Assembly: GCF_003002055.1 (NCBI RefSeq)
Contig: NZ_PVZF01000001.1
Span: 744,001 to 808,000, forward strand
Direction: 5' to 3'
From: Kineococcus rhizosphaerae
GTDB taxonomy: Bacteria > Actinomycetota > Actinomycetes > Actinomycetales > Kineococcaceae
Length of the DNA: 64,000 bases
The translations under genes and the position numbers were made by a program. The stretch's first letter is position 1. The number at the start of each line of letters is the position of its first letter. Shown piece by piece: positions 31,624 through 42,302 of the stretch. The notes beneath the pieces are model-generated. The model had not been told where the DNA came from and made no database searches. It was given only the letters and a program-made list of their open reading frames with translations.

Positions 31624-31871
31624 GCGAACACCAGTCCCCCGACCCCACCCCCGACTCCTCGACCGACTCCACGACCGAGCCGACGACCGAGCCGACGACC
31701 GAGCCGACGACCGAGCCGACGACCGAGCCGACGACATCGGACCCGGACGCCGACCCCGGTCAGCTCAACCCGCGCGACCTGCGCGACACCCCCTCCGGGG
31801 ACGGCGCAGCGCAGACCGACCCCGAGACCGACCCCGATGCCGACCCGGAGGCCCTGAACCCCCGCGACTGA
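31620..31871 (+). CDS. Small acidic repeat protein coupled to the GGDEF-EAL gene
   Basis: An 83-residue, probably unstructured protein whose ATG overlaps the stop of the cyclic di-GMP gene, so translation is likely coupled. It consists of an STD-rich start, five exact TTEP repeats (residues 18-37), and then two copies of a motif: QLNPRDLRD near residue 50 and ALNPRD at the very C-terminus. It is strongly acidic. I recognise no family. Codon position and the overlap argue that it is real, but the repeated DNA could also inflate a shorter frame. Confidence 0.5.
   Translation: MSEHQSPDPTPDSSTDSTTEPTTEPTTEPTTEPTTEPTTSDPDADPGQLNPRDLRDTPSGDGAAQTDPETDPDADPEALNPRD
31671..31730 (+). repeat. Five exact 12-bp tandem repeats coding TTEP
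   Basis: The unit ACGACCGAGCCG occurs five times in a row without change. Exact copies suggest recent slippage; being a multiple of three, copy-number change keeps the frame. Confidence 0.9.
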
Positions 31872-31875
31872 GCGA

Positions 31876-31894
31876 CCTCGCCCGGAGCGCGAGG
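31876..31894 (+). terminator. Small hairpin after the repeat protein
   Basis: CCTCGC pairs with GCGAGG across 7 bases, four bases past the stop at 31871. The stem is short, so the call is weak. The rest of the 289-base gap to 32160 holds only GC-rich sequence and one further 7-bp hairpin around a GCCCGGG pair; I see no gene. Confidence 0.3.
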
Positions 31895-32147
31895 CCACGC
31901 CGTGACGTCGAGCAGCACCGCCCGGCGTCGACGACACCAGTGCTGCCGGCGGTCACCGCGACCAGGACGACCGGCAGGACCACCTCCTGCGGCGCGACGT
32001 GCGGGGTGGGGCGGCACCGGCCCCGGCAGCAGCCCCTGGCCCGTCGGGGCGACGGCACCGGGGCGCCCGGGTTCTCGAGGCCCGGGCGAGGAGGACGCCC
32101 CACCCGGGCCGGGGTGTGCCCGACCTGCACCCCGGGCGCCGGTCTCC

Positions 32148-32153
32148 TAGGGT
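32148..32153 (+). promoter_or_regulatory. -10 box TAGGGT of the HAD-GH65 operon
   Basis: TAGGGT is followed by CGGCACC and the GTG start at 32161. It repeats the box and spacing seen at the lactonase-like gene and predicts a leaderless two-gene transcript. Confidence 0.6.
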
Positions 32154-32160
32154 CGGCACC

Positions 32161-32925
32161 GTGCTGGGACTGCCCGACCACGTGACCGCTCTGCTCTTCG
32201 ACCTCGATGGCGTCCTGACGAACACGGCCGCCGTCCACGACGCGGCGTGGAAGGCGACCTTCGACGTGTTCCTGCGGGCCCGCGCCGAGCGCACGGGTGA
32301 GGCCTTCCGGCCCTTCGACGCCGACGCCGACTACGCCACGTTCGTCGACGGCAAACCCCGCGAGGACGGGGTCCGCGACTTCCTGGCCTCCCGCGAGATC
32401 CACCTGCCCGACGGCTCGCCCGACGACCCGGCGGACCAGCCGTACGAGGAGACGACCGTCGCAGGGCTCGGCAACCGCAAGAACGCGGACCTGCTGCGGC
32501 GCATCGCCTCCGACGGCGTCGAGGTCTACGAGGGCTCGCGCCGCTACCTGCGGGCCGCGCGCGAGGCGGGCCTGCGGCGGGCCGTGGTGTCCTCCAGCGC
32601 GAACACCCGGCAGGTCCTGGAGGTGACTCACCTGGCCGACCTCGTCGAGGAACGGGTGGACGGGGTGACGTTGCGCGAGAAGGGCATCGAGGGCAAACCG
32701 GCACCTGACAGCTTCCTGGAGGGCGCCCGGGTCCTGGGGGTCGACCCCGCTCGCGCCGTCGTCTTCGAGGACGCGCTGTCCGGGGTCGCGGCCGGGCGCG
32801 CGGGGGGTTTCGGGGCGGTCGTGGGCGTCGACCGCCTCGGCCACGGGCACGGCGACGCGCTGCGCGAGCACGGCGCCACCGTCGTCGTCACCGACCTCGC
32901 CGACCTGCTGGAGCAGGGGCGGTGA
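32161..32925 (+). CDS. Beta-phosphoglucomutase-like HAD protein
   Basis: A 254-residue HAD protein with [19 protein letters not shown], where Asp14 is the nucleophile and Asp16 the acid/base. The Leu-Thr-Asn after the motif and the Lys/Arg-rich cap core ([15 protein letters not shown]) are typical of beta-phosphoglucomutases, which interconvert beta-glucose 1-phosphate and glucose 6-phosphate. Later motifs are [12 protein letters not shown] and [18 protein letters not shown] followed by [12 protein letters not shown]. It overlaps the GH65 gene by four bases, and the phosphorylase would supply its beta-glucose 1-phosphate. Confidence 0.88.
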   Translation: MLGLPDHVTALLFDLDGVLTNTAAVHDAAWKATFDVFLRARAERTGEAFRPFDADADYATFVDGKPREDGVRDFLASREIHLPDGSPDDPADQPYEETTVAGLGNRKNADLLRRIASDGVEVYEGSRRYLRAAREAGLRRAVVSSSANTRQVLEVTHLADLVEERVDGVTLREKGIEGKPAPDSFLEGARVLGVDPARAVVFEDALSGVAAGRAGGFGAVVGVDRLGHGHGDALREHGATVVVTDLADLLEQGR

Positions 32926-35282
32926 TCGCCCAGGACGCGTTCCCCGTCGACCCCTGGCAGGTCCGCGAGACCCGCCTGGACCTGGACCTCCTGGGGTCGG
33001 CCGAGTCCGTCTTCGCCCTGTCCAACGGGCACATCGGGTTCCGCGGGAACCTCGACGAGGGCGAACCCCACGGCCTGCCCGGCACCTACCTGAACTCCTT
33101 CTACGAGGAACGTCCCCTGCCCTACGCCGAGGCCGGGTACGGCTACCCCGAGGTCGGGCAGACCGTCGTCAACGTCACCGACGGCAAGATCGTGCGGCTG
33201 TTCGTCGACGACGAGCCGTTCGACGTCCGCTACGGGACCCTCCTGGCCCACGAGCGCGTCCTGGACCTGAGGGCGGGGACCCTGACCCGCACCGCCGAGT
33301 GGGTCTCCCCGGCGGGCAAGCGGATCCGCGTGCGCTCCACCCGGCTGGTCTCCTTCGTGCAGCGGGCGGTCGCGGCGGTGGAGTACGTCGTCGAGGCCGT
33401 CGACGCCGGGGTCCGCCTCACCCTGCAGTCCGAGCTGGTCGCCAACCAGGCGATGCCCCGGACGGCGGACGACCCGCGCGTGGCGGCCGTGCTGGAGTCC
33501 CCGCTGGTCTGCGTCGAGCACGACACGACCCGCCTGGAGGGCAGCAGCGGCGCGACGCTGGTGCACCGCACCCGGGTCAGCGGCCTGCAGATGGCCGCCG
33601 GGATGGAGAACCACGTCCACGCCCCGGGCCGGGTCGACGTCGAGACGCAGGACGCCGAGGACTGGGCGCGCACCACCGTCGTGTGCGCCCTGGAGGCCGG
33701 TCAGGAACTGCGGCTGACGAAGTACCTGGCCTACGGCTGGTCGGCGCTGCGATCCCGCCCGGCGCTGCGCGACCAGGTCGCCGGGGCGCTCGCGGGCGCC
33801 CGGTTCACGGGCTTCGAGGGGTTGCTGCGCGAGCAGCGGGAGTACCTGGCGGAGTTCTGGGACGCCGCCGACGTGCACGTCGAGGGCGACGCGGAGGTGC
33901 AGCAGGCGGTCCGGTTCGCGTTGTTCCACGTCCTGCAGGCCGGGGCCCGGGCCGAGCAGCGCGGGATCCCCGCGAAGGGTCTGACGGGCCCGGGCTACGA
34001 CGGGCACATCTTCTGGGACACCGAGGCGTACGTGCTGCCGGTCCTGACGTACACCGCGCCGCGGGCCGCGGCGGACGCCCTGCGCTGGCGCGCGCGCACG
34101 GTGGACGACGCCCGGCAGCGGGCCCGCGAGCTCGGGCTGTCCGGTGCCGCGTTCCCGTGGCGGACGATCCGCGGGCAGGAGTCCAGCGGGTACTGGCCGG
34201 CGGGCACCGCGGCGTTCCACGTGAACGCCGACATCGCCGCGGCGGTCGAGCGGTACCGGGTCGCCACGGGCAGCCTGGAGCTGGAGACCGACGGCGGGCT
34301 GGTCGTCCTCGTGGAGACCGCGCGGTTGTGGATGTCGCTGGGCCACCACGACGCGCAGGGCCGCTGGCACGTGGCCGGGGTGACCGGGCCGGACGAGTAC
34401 ACCGCCGTCGTCGTCGACAACGTCTTCACCAACCTGGGGGCGGCGCAGAACCTGCTGGCCGCGGCGCGGGCCTGCGTCCGCCAGCCCGACCTGGCGCGGT
34501 CCCTGGGGGTCACGCTGGAGGAGCAGGCCACCTGGCGGGACGCCGGCGGCGCCGTCGCGGTCCCCTACGACGAGGACCTGCGCGTGCACCAGCAGTGCGA
34601 GGGGTTCACCCGGCGCCCGGAGTGGGACTTCGCGGCGAACCCGCACTACCCGCTGCTGCTGCACTCGCCCTACTTCGACCTGTACCGCAAGCAGGTCGTC
34701 AAGCAGGCCGACCTGCAGATGGCCCTGTTCTGGTTCCCCGACGCGTTCAGCGCGCAGGACAAGGCCCGCGTCGTGGACTACTACGAACCCCGGACCGTGC
34801 GGGACTCGTCGTTGTCCGCTGCGGTGCAGGCGATCACGGCCGCCGAGGTGGGCCACCTGGAGCTGGCCCACGACTACCTCTACGAGGCGGCGACGGTCGA
34901 TCTGCGGGACCTGCACCACAACACCGGCGACGGGTTGCACATGGCGTCGCTGGCCGGGACGTGGCTGGCCCTCGTCCACGGCCTCGGCGGCATGCGCGAC
35001 AACGGCGGCACGCTGCGCTTCGACCCGCACCTGCCCGAGGGGCTGACCCGGCTGCGGTTCACGATCCGCTGGCACGAGGTGAAGCTGAGCGTGGACATCA
35101 CCCCCGAGGAGGTGACGTACGCGGCGCGCGACCACGGCTCGAGCCTGACCCTGCTGCACGCCGGGCAGGAGGTCACGGTCCGCTCGGGTGAGCCGGTCAC
35201 GCTCCCGGTGGCCCCGGTGCACCCGCTGCTGCCCCGCCCGGCGCAACCGCCCGGCCGGGCCCCGGTGCACCGCGACCACTGA
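32922..35282 (+). CDS. Glycoside hydrolase family 65 phosphorylase (maltose/trehalose/kojibiose type)
   Basis: A 786-residue GH65 enzyme that cleaves an alpha-glucosidic disaccharide with phosphate to glucose plus beta-glucose 1-phosphate. The N-terminal beta-sandwich starts with [20 protein letters not shown]. In the (alpha/alpha)6 barrel are the substrate loop [18 protein letters not shown], the catalytic acid Glu492 in [13 protein letters not shown], the [12 protein letters not shown] segment, and [16 protein letters not shown] near the phosphate site. The preceding mutase gene completes the route to glucose 6-phosphate. Which disaccharide is used cannot be read from the sequence. It ends in a short Pro-rich tail before a very long hairpin. 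Confidence 0.9.
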   Translation: MIAQDAFPVDPWQVRETRLDLDLLGSAESVFALSNGHIGFRGNLDEGEPHGLPGTYLNSFYEERPLPYAEAGYGYPEVGQTVVNVTDGKIVRLFVDDEPFDVRYGTLLAHERVLDLRAGTLTRTAEWVSPAGKRIRVRSTRLVSFVQRAVAAVEYVVEAVDAGVRLTLQSELVANQAMPRTADDPRVAAVLESPLVCVEHDTTRLEGSSGATLVHRTRVSGLQMAAGMENHVHAPGRVDVETQDAEDWARTTVVCALEAGQELRLTKYLAYGWSALRSRPALRDQVAGALAGARFTGFEGLLREQREYLAEFWDAADVHVEGDAEVQQAVRFALFHVLQAGARAEQRGIPAKGLTGPGYDGHIFWDTEAYVLPVLTYTAPRAAADALRWRARTVDDARQRARELGLSGAAFPWRTIRGQESSGYWPAGTAAFHVNADIAAAVERYRVATGSLELETDGGLVVLVETARLWMSLGHHDAQGRWHVAGVTGPDEYTAVVVDNVFTNLGAAQNLLAAARACVRQPDLARSLGVTLEEQATWRDAGGAVAVPYDEDLRVHQQCEGFTRRPEWDFAANPHYPLLLHSPYFDLYRKQVVKQADLQMALFWFPDAFSAQDKARVVDYYEPRTVRDSSLSAAVQAITAAEVGHLELAHDYLYEAATVDLRDLHHNTGDGLHMASLAGTWLALVHGLGGMRDNGGTLRFDPHLPEGLTRLRFTIRWHEVKLSVDITPEEVTYAARDHGSSLTLLHAGQEVTVRSGEPVTLPVAPVHPLLPRPAQPPGRAPVHRDH

Positions 35283-35287
35283 TCCCG

Positions 35288-35365
35288 CCCTTCCCGCGCG
35301 ACGCACACGTCGGACCCCCGCGAGCACCTCTCCCGGGGTCCGACGTGTGCGTCGCGCGGGAAGGG
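35288..35365. terminator. 31-bp perfect inverted repeat, bidirectional terminator
   Basis: The arm 35288-35318 is exactly complementary to 35335-35365, with a 16-base loop. It fills nearly all of the 90-base gap between the convergent GH65 and FABP-like genes, starting five bases after one stop and ending seven bases before the other. The position suggests a shared terminator, but a perfect 31-bp stem is longer than is usual for one. Confidence 0.7.
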
Positions 35366-35372
35366 TCAGAGG

Positions 35373-35813
35373 TCAGGTGCGGTGGAGGCGGGCCGCCATC
35401 GCGGCGTAGCGCTCCTCGTCGCCTTCGAGCGGGACGTTGTCCATCCGCAGCTCCAGGCCGTCGTCGGTGGCGGTGAGGGTGATCTCCCACCGCCACTGAC
35501 CGGGGGCGTAGTCGTACCCGACCGTGACGGACGCGCCGTCGCGGTGGCCGGTGAGCACCTTGGCCTCGGGGGCCTGGTGCCAGCTGTCACCCCACAGGGC
35601 CACGGCCGAGCCGTCGTCGGGGCCCGGGCCGACGGTCAGCGACCCCGCCTGGTCGCCGTCGGTGGGGTGCTCCCACGCGTACGCGAGGGTGGTGAGCGGA
35701 CCCTGCACGCCGAGCACGGCCGAGGCCGGGGCGGGGCGGGGCTCGTCGGTCGCCAGCAGGCGGAAGGAGTTCTGCCCGGCCCAGGTGCCGGCGCGGTCCG
35801 CGAAGGACGTCAT
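35373..35813 (-). CDS. FABP-like/DUF1579 beta-barrel protein
   Basis: A 146-residue protein with a series of short strands (AVLGVQGPLTTLAYAWEH, GSLTVGPG, VALWGDSWHQAPEAKVLTGHR, VTVGYDYAPGQWRWEITLTA), like the DUF1579 and fatty-acid-binding-like barrels. The ligand and role are unknown. TAGCCT at 35821-35826 stands 7 bases before the ATG, giving it its own leaderless-type promoter inside the end of the preceding gene. Confidence 0.7.
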   Translation of the reverse strand: MTSFADRAGTWAGQNSFRLLATDEPRPAPASAVLGVQGPLTTLAYAWEHPTDGDQAGSLTVGPGPDDGSAVALWGDSWHQAPEAKVLTGHRDGASVTVGYDYAPGQWRWEITLTATDDGLELRMDNVPLEGDEERYAAMAARLHRT

Positions 35814-35823
35814 GCCGGGCAGG

Positions 35824-36261
35824 CTAGCGGCGGTGGAGCCTGACGGCGTGGCGCGCGGCGGCGCGGCCGCGCCGGCGGTCCCCGGCCGCGTCGTACGCCA
35901 TGGCCAGGCGGTACCACGCCCCGGCGTCGTCCGGGGCGTCCTCGACCTCGGCCCGGGCCCGTTCCCAGGCCGCGGCGCCGGCGGCCCGGTCGATGCGCCC
36001 GGCCGCCGTGCGGTCCAGGTCGTCGACGGGCAGCTCGCCGCGGGCGGCGAGCTCGCGGCCGAGCCTCTCGGTCGCCACGCCGAACATCAGTTCCCGCGCG
36101 ACGGCCCACAGGCCGACGAGCGGCAGCAGGAACAGGGCGATCCCCAGCGCGATCCCGGCCCAGTTCCCCGTGCCGATCAGCGCCGCGCCGAGCCGGCCGA
36201 GGAACACGAAGTAGAACAGCAGCGCCGCGACGCTGACGGCGACGACGACCTTGGTGCGCAC
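35824..36261 (-). CDS. Small membrane protein with a TPR-like tail
   Basis: A 145-residue protein of no named family. Two N-terminal membrane helices are clear (VVVAVSVAALLFYFVFLG and WAGIALGIALFLLPLVGLWAV), followed by a soluble part whose last 40 residues look like one TPR unit (WERARAEVEDAPDDAGAWYRLAMAYDAAGDRRRGRAAARHAVRL). The GTG at 36261 is 13 bases after the dapB stop, so it probably belongs to the pnp-M16-dapB transcript. Confidence 0.68.
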   Translation of the reverse strand: MRTKVVVAVSVAALLFYFVFLGRLGAALIGTGNWAGIALGIALFLLPLVGLWAVARELMFGVATERLGRELAARGELPVDDLDRTAAGRIDRAAGAAAWERARAEVEDAPDDAGAWYRLAMAYDAAGDRRRGRAAARHAVRLHRR

Positions 36262-36274
36262 CGGTGGGGTCCCG

Positions 36275-37024
36275 TCAGTCCAGGTCGAGGTAGTGCTCGA
36301 GGCCGACGGTGACCCCGGGCCGGGAGGCGACCTGGCGGACGCCGACGAGCAGGCCGGGCATGTAGGCGGCGCGGTCGTAGGTGTCGTCGCGCAGGGTCAG
36401 GGTCTCCCCCGGCCCGCCCAGGATGACCTCCTGGTGCGCGGTCATCCCACGCATGCGGACGGCGTGGACGTGGATCCCGTCGACGACGGCCCCGCGGGCT
36501 CCCTCCAGCGCGGTCTCGGTCGCGTCCGGGGACGGGCCGAGGCCGGCCTCGGCCCGGGCCTGCGCGATGAGCCTGGCCGTGCGGATGGCCGAGCCGCTGG
36601 GGGCGTCGACCTTGGCGGGGTGGTGCAGCTCGACGACCTCGACGGACTCGAAGAACCGCGCGGCCTTGGCGGCGAGCTGCATGACCAGCACGGCCCCGAT
36701 CCCGAAGTTCGTCGCGACGAGCACGTTGCGCCCGGCCGCGTCGGCCCACCGGCGCACCTGCTCGACGCGCTCGGGGGTGAACCCGGTGGTGCCGGTGACG
36801 ACGTGCATGCCCTGCGCCAGGGCGTGCTCGACGTTGGCCATCACCTGATCGGGCACGGTGAGGTCGACGAACACGTCCGAACCCGCCGCGGCGGCGAGGT
36901 CGTCGCCGCGCCCGAGCGCGGCGACGAGCTCGAGGTCGTCGGCGGCCTCGACCGCGGCGACGGCCTGCGAGCCCATGCGGCCCCGCGCCCCCGCGACCGA
37001 GACCCTGATCGGCGCGGTCGTCAC
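36275..37024 (-). CDS. dapB: 4-hydroxy-tetrahydrodipicolinate reductase
   Basis: A 249-residue enzyme that reduces the dapA product with NAD(P)H in lysine and diaminopimelate synthesis. The nucleotide motif is VAGARGRMGSQA (residues 11-22), TGTTGF follows in the first domain, NFGIGAVLVMQLA marks the active-site region, and the substrate motif is ELHHPAKVDAPSGSA with the His pair and Lys. GTG 37024 overlaps the stop of the M16 peptidase by four bases, so the two are co-translated. Confidence 0.95.
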   Translation of the reverse strand: MTTAPIRVSVAGARGRMGSQAVAAVEAADDLELVAALGRGDDLAAAAGSDVFVDLTVPDQVMANVEHALAQGMHVVTGTTGFTPERVEQVRRWADAAGRNVLVATNFGIGAVLVMQLAAKAARFFESVEVVELHHPAKVDAPSGSAIRTARLIAQARAEAGLGPSPDATETALEGARGAVVDGIHVHAVRMRGMTAHQEVILGGPGETLTLRDDTYDRAAYMPGLLVGVRQVASRPGVTVGLEHYLDLD

Positions 37025-38394
37025 CGCACGACGCCGGTGAAGGCGCTGTCGTCGTCGAACGGGCCGACGACGGTGACCGAGCGCGGGCGGGCCAGCAGGT
37101 CGACGGCCATGGCCTGCACCTGCTCGGCCGTCACGGCGCGGATGCGGGCCAGGACGGTGTCGACGTCGAGGAACTGCCCGTGGGTCAGCTCGGCCTTGCC
37201 GAGGCGGTTCATGCGGGACCCGGAGTCCTCCAGGCCCAGCACCAGACCACCGGTGAGCTGGCCGATGCCGCGGCCCAGCTCCTCGGCCTCCAGCGGGGTC
37301 TCGCCCAGCTTCACCAGTTCGGCGAGCATGAGCTCGGCGACCTGCGGCGCCTTGGCCGGTGAGCAGCCCGCGTACAGGCCCACGTAGCCGGAGTCGGCGT
37401 AGTTGGCGTTGAACGAGTACACCGAGTACGCCAGGCCGCGCTTCTCGCGCACCTCCTGGAACAGCCGGGAACTCATCCCCCCGCCGAGGACCGCGTTGAG
37501 CACCGACAGCGTGAACCGGCGCTCGTCGGTGGCGGTGATGCCCGTCGTGCCGAGCAGGACGTGGGCCTGCTCGGTCTGGCGGTCCACCACGAGCGCCTGG
37601 CCGCGTTCCAGACCCCCCTCGACCTGCCCGGAGACGCGGCGCGGGCGCGGTGCGGCCTCGCCCAGGTCCCCGGCGGCGCGGTCGAGCTCGCGCTGGACCG
37701 TGGTCACGACCTCGTCGTGGTCGAGCCCGCCGGCCGCGGTGAACACCAGCGTGGAGGGCTGGTAGTGCTCGCGGTAGTGGGCCCAGACGTCGTCGCGGCC
37801 GACGGCGCGGATGGTCTCCGGCGTGCCGCCGATGGGCCGGGCCAGCGGGTGCTGCCCCAGGACGAGCTCGGCGAACTTCTCGTGCGCGACGTCGCCGGGG
37901 TCGTCGTCGTTCATCGCGAGCTCCTCGAGGATGACCTCGCGCTCGCTGGTGAAGTCGTCGTCGTCCAGCACGGCCGAGGTGACCATGTCCGTGACGACGT
38001 CGATGGCCATCGGCAGGTCGGAGTCGAGCACCCGCGCGTAGTAGGTCGTGTGCTCCTTGCCGGTGGCGGCGTTGGCCTCACCGCCGACGGCGTCGAACGC
38101 CGAGGCGATGTCCATCGCGTCGCGGCGTTCGGTGCCCTTGAACAGCAGGTGCTCGAGGAAGTGCGTCGAGCCGAAGTGGCCCCTGGTCTCGTCGCGCGAG
38201 CCGACGCCGACCCAGCAGCCGATGCTGGCCGAACGCTGCCCGGGCATGGCCTCGGTGAGCACGCGCGCCCCGCACGGCAGGACCGTGCGCTTGACGACGG
38301 CCCCGTCGGCGGTGGACAGGACGGTGGTAGCGGGAACCCCGCCGGCCGCCACGGTGGGCAGCTCGACGGGGTTCCCGGGAACGTGGGTCGTCAC
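37021..38394 (-). CDS. M16-family zinc metallopeptidase
   Basis: A 457-residue pitrilysin-type peptidase similar to mitochondrial processing peptidase beta. The inverted zinc motif is HFLEH (His78, Glu81, His82), and the distal ligand Glu is in SEREVILEELAMNDDDP. The second half is the inactive repeat, with the RRFTLSVLNAVLGGGMSSRLFQEVREKRGLAYSV segment. No signal peptide is visible. It starts (GTG) one base after the pnp stop, the usual actinobacterial order. The target peptides are unknown. Confidence 0.92.
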   Translation of the reverse strand: MTTHVPGNPVELPTVAAGGVPATTVLSTADGAVVKRTVLPCGARVLTEAMPGQRSASIGCWVGVGSRDETRGHFGSTHFLEHLLFKGTERRDAMDIASAFDAVGGEANAATGKEHTTYYARVLDSDLPMAIDVVTDMVTSAVLDDDDFTSEREVILEELAMNDDDPGDVAHEKFAELVLGQHPLARPIGGTPETIRAVGRDDVWAHYREHYQPSTLVFTAAGGLDHDEVVTTVQRELDRAAGDLGEAAPRPRRVSGQVEGGLERGQALVVDRQTEQAHVLLGTTGITATDERRFTLSVLNAVLGGGMSSRLFQEVREKRGLAYSVYSFNANYADSGYVGLYAGCSPAKAPQVAELMLAELVKLGETPLEAEELGRGIGQLTGGLVLGLEDSGSRMNRLGKAELTHGQFLDVDTVLARIRAVTAEQVQAMAVDLLARPRSVTVVGPFDDDSAFTGVVR

Positions 38395-38395
38395 G

Positions 38396-40639
<2,244 letters not shown>

Positions 40640-40822
40640 GGGGTTCCTCCTCAGGGTTGTGTGCGGTGTGCGACACCCGCGCGCCCCCGGCCTTCGATCG
40701 AGACCCACGGACCGGGGATCTCTCCCGGGGTTCCGGAGGCCACTACCGAGGACCGGCGCGACGCTGCGCGATGTCGCGACTCGTCAGGGTGAGTCTGCCG
40801 CGAGTGCGGCGGGAATGCGCAA

Positions 40823-40855
40823 CAGGGGTGGTCCCGTGTGTCGGGACCACCCCTG
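40823..40855 (-). terminator. Hairpin between rpsO and pnp
   Basis: CAGGGGTGGTCCCG pairs perfectly over 14 bases with 40842-40855 across the loop TGTGT. It starts 34 bases after the rpsO stop. It may stop or slow transcription from the rpsO promoter before pnp, as in the known rpsO-pnp arrangement of other bacteria. I see no certain pnp promoter in the remaining 180 bases. Confidence 0.78.
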
Positions 40856-40889
40856 CCGCGTCAGGCCCCTGACTCCGTCGGCGACGGGG

Positions 40890-41159
40890 TCAGCGGCGGA
40901 TGCCGAGACGCTCGATGATCGAGCGGTAGCGGTTGATGTCCTTCTTGGCCATGTACTTCAGCAGGTTGCGGCGCTGACCGACCAGCAGGAGCAGACCACG
41001 ACGGCTGTGGTGGTCGTGCTGGTGCTGCTTCAGGTGCTCCGTCAGGTCGCGGATGCGCTGGGTCAGCATCGCGACCTGGACCTCGGGCGAGCCGGTGTCA
41101 CCTTCGGAGGTGCCGTACTCAGCGATGATCTTGCTCTTGACGTCGTTGGTGAGGGGCAC
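40890..41159 (-). CDS. rpsO: 30S ribosomal protein S15
   Basis: An 89-residue S15, which binds 16S rRNA early in small-subunit assembly. The sequence is standard: [54 protein letters not shown] and the end [15 protein letters not shown] 41159 has a CAGGAGAG ribosome site four bases upstream. A -10 box TAGTCT lies at 41248-41253, about 90 bases before the start. Confidence 0.98.
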   Translation of the reverse strand: MPLTNDVKSKIIAEYGTSEGDTGSPEVQVAMLTQRIRDLTEHLKQHQHDHHSRRGLLLLVGQRRNLLKYMAKKDINRYRSIIERLGIRR

Positions 41160-41247
41160 TCGACTCTCCTGATCACTCGTTGCGCGGTGCCTCGGGGCTG
41201 GTTCACCCGGGCGCTCTGGGTCCGCGGCCGATCGAACGGCAGCGACC

Positions 41248-41253
41248 AGACTA
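41248..41253 (-). promoter_or_regulatory. -10 box TAGTCT of rpsO
   Basis: TAGTCT on the minus strand lies just after ribF, giving an rpsO leader of roughly 85 bases. That leaves room for the S15 autoregulatory fold known in other bacteria, though I cannot see a specific structure. Confidence 0.45.
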
Positions 41254-41275
41254 CCCCACGTCCGGCAGGGGTCGG

Positions 41276-42241
41276 TCAGGCGGGGCTGCGGCCCAGCAGG
41301 ATCCGCCGGCAGGTGGCGACGTCGCGCTCCATCTGCTGCACGAGGGCCTCCACGCCGTCGAAGCGCTGCGTGGAGCGCAGGTGGGCGACGAAGTCGAGGT
41401 CGACCCGCTCGCCGTACAGGTCCAGGCCGCCCTCGCGCCCCTCCTGGTCCAGGCAGAACGCCTCGAGCTGGCGGCGCACCCCGTCGAAGGTGGGGTTGGT
41501 GCCGATGGACACGGCGGCGGGCAGCCGCTCCCCCGAGGCGCGGGTGAGCCAGCCGGCGTACACCCCGTCGGCGGGCACGAGCCCCTCGGCGTGCTCGGTG
41601 TCCAGGTTGGCCGTGGGGTAGCCGAGCTCGCGGCCGCGGTGGTCGCCGTGCACGACGGTGGAGGTGACGCGGTGGGGGTGCCCGAGCACCTCGGCCGCCC
41701 GGCCCACCTCCCCGGCGGCCAGCGCCTCGCGCACGGCGGTGGAGCTCCAGCGCTGCGCCCGTCCGGAGTCGCCCAGGTCGTCGAGCACCTCGACCTCGAA
41801 CCCCGAGCGGGCGCCGAGCTCCTGCATGGTCGCCAGGTCCCCGGAGTTGGCGCGACCGAAGCGCACGTCGTGCCCGACGACCACCACGCGGGCCCGCAGC
41901 GCGCGCACGAACACGTCCTCGACGAACCGCTGCGGGCTCCAGCCCGCGAGCTCGGGCGTGAAGGGCATGACGAGCACGGCGTCCAGCCCCGTGGCCGCCA
42001 GCAGGTCGAGGCGGTGCTCCAGGCCCGTCAGCAGGCCGGGCGCGCGCTCGGGGTGCAGGACCTGCAGCGGGTGCGGGTCGAAGGTCACCGCGACGCTGGC
42101 CAGCCCCCGGGAGCGGGCCAGGCCCACGACCTGGGCGAGCACGGCCGCGTGACCGCGGTGGACCCCGTCGAAGTTGCCGATGGTGACGACCGAGGGGCCG
42201 AACCCGGGTCCGACGTCTGACAGGTCTTCCCACCGCTGCAC
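41276..42241 (-). CDS. ribF: Bifunctional riboflavin kinase/FAD synthetase
   Basis: A 321-residue enzyme that makes FMN and then FAD. The N-terminal nucleotidyltransferase domain has [18 protein letters not shown] (the GxFDGxHxGH motif), [11 protein letters not shown] and the late [14 protein letters not shown]. The C-terminal kinase domain has [16 protein letters not shown] and the conserved GTNPTFDG, ending with an alpha-helix. GTG 42241 lies 6 bases after CACAGT, a weak leaderless-type box, and gives the conserved N-terminus. It is divergent from pgi. The usual partner truB is not here. Confidence 0.94.
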   Translation of the reverse strand: MQRWEDLSDVGPGFGPSVVTIGNFDGVHRGHAAVLAQVVGLARSRGLASVAVTFDPHPLQVLHPERAPGLLTGLEHRLDLLAATGLDAVLVMPFTPELAGWSPQRFVEDVFVRALRARVVVVGHDVRFGRANSGDLATMQELGARSGFEVEVLDDLGDSGRAQRWSSTAVREALAAGEVGRAAEVLGHPHRVTSTVVHGDHRGRELGYPTANLDTEHAEGLVPADGVYAGWLTRASGERLPAAVSIGTNPTFDGVRRQLEAFCLDQEGREGGLDLYGERVDLDFVAHLRSTQRFDGVEALVQQMERDVATCRRILLGRSPA

Positions 42242-42289
42242 GCAGACACTGTGCCAGCAGCCGGTGAGGCGTCCCGAACGCGGGCTGGC

Positions 42290-42295
42290 TAGCGT
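42290..42295 (+). promoter_or_regulatory. -10 box TAGCGT of pgi (leaderless)
   Basis: TAGCGT is followed by CACCCCC and the ATG of pgi at 42303. The spacer has no ribosome site. Confidence 0.6.
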
Positions 42296-42302
42296 CACCC
42301 CC

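Noticed and set aside
31308-31937. A minus-strand frame with repeats RRLG and VGLGVG
   Set aside because: The repeats are the complement of the TTEP-coding 12-bp units and there is no start signal; the plus-strand frame is coupled to a real gene.
40713-40729. A hairpin in the pnp leader
   Set aside because: Only six weak pairs with a G-T; not convincing beside the strong 14-bp stem at 40823-40855.
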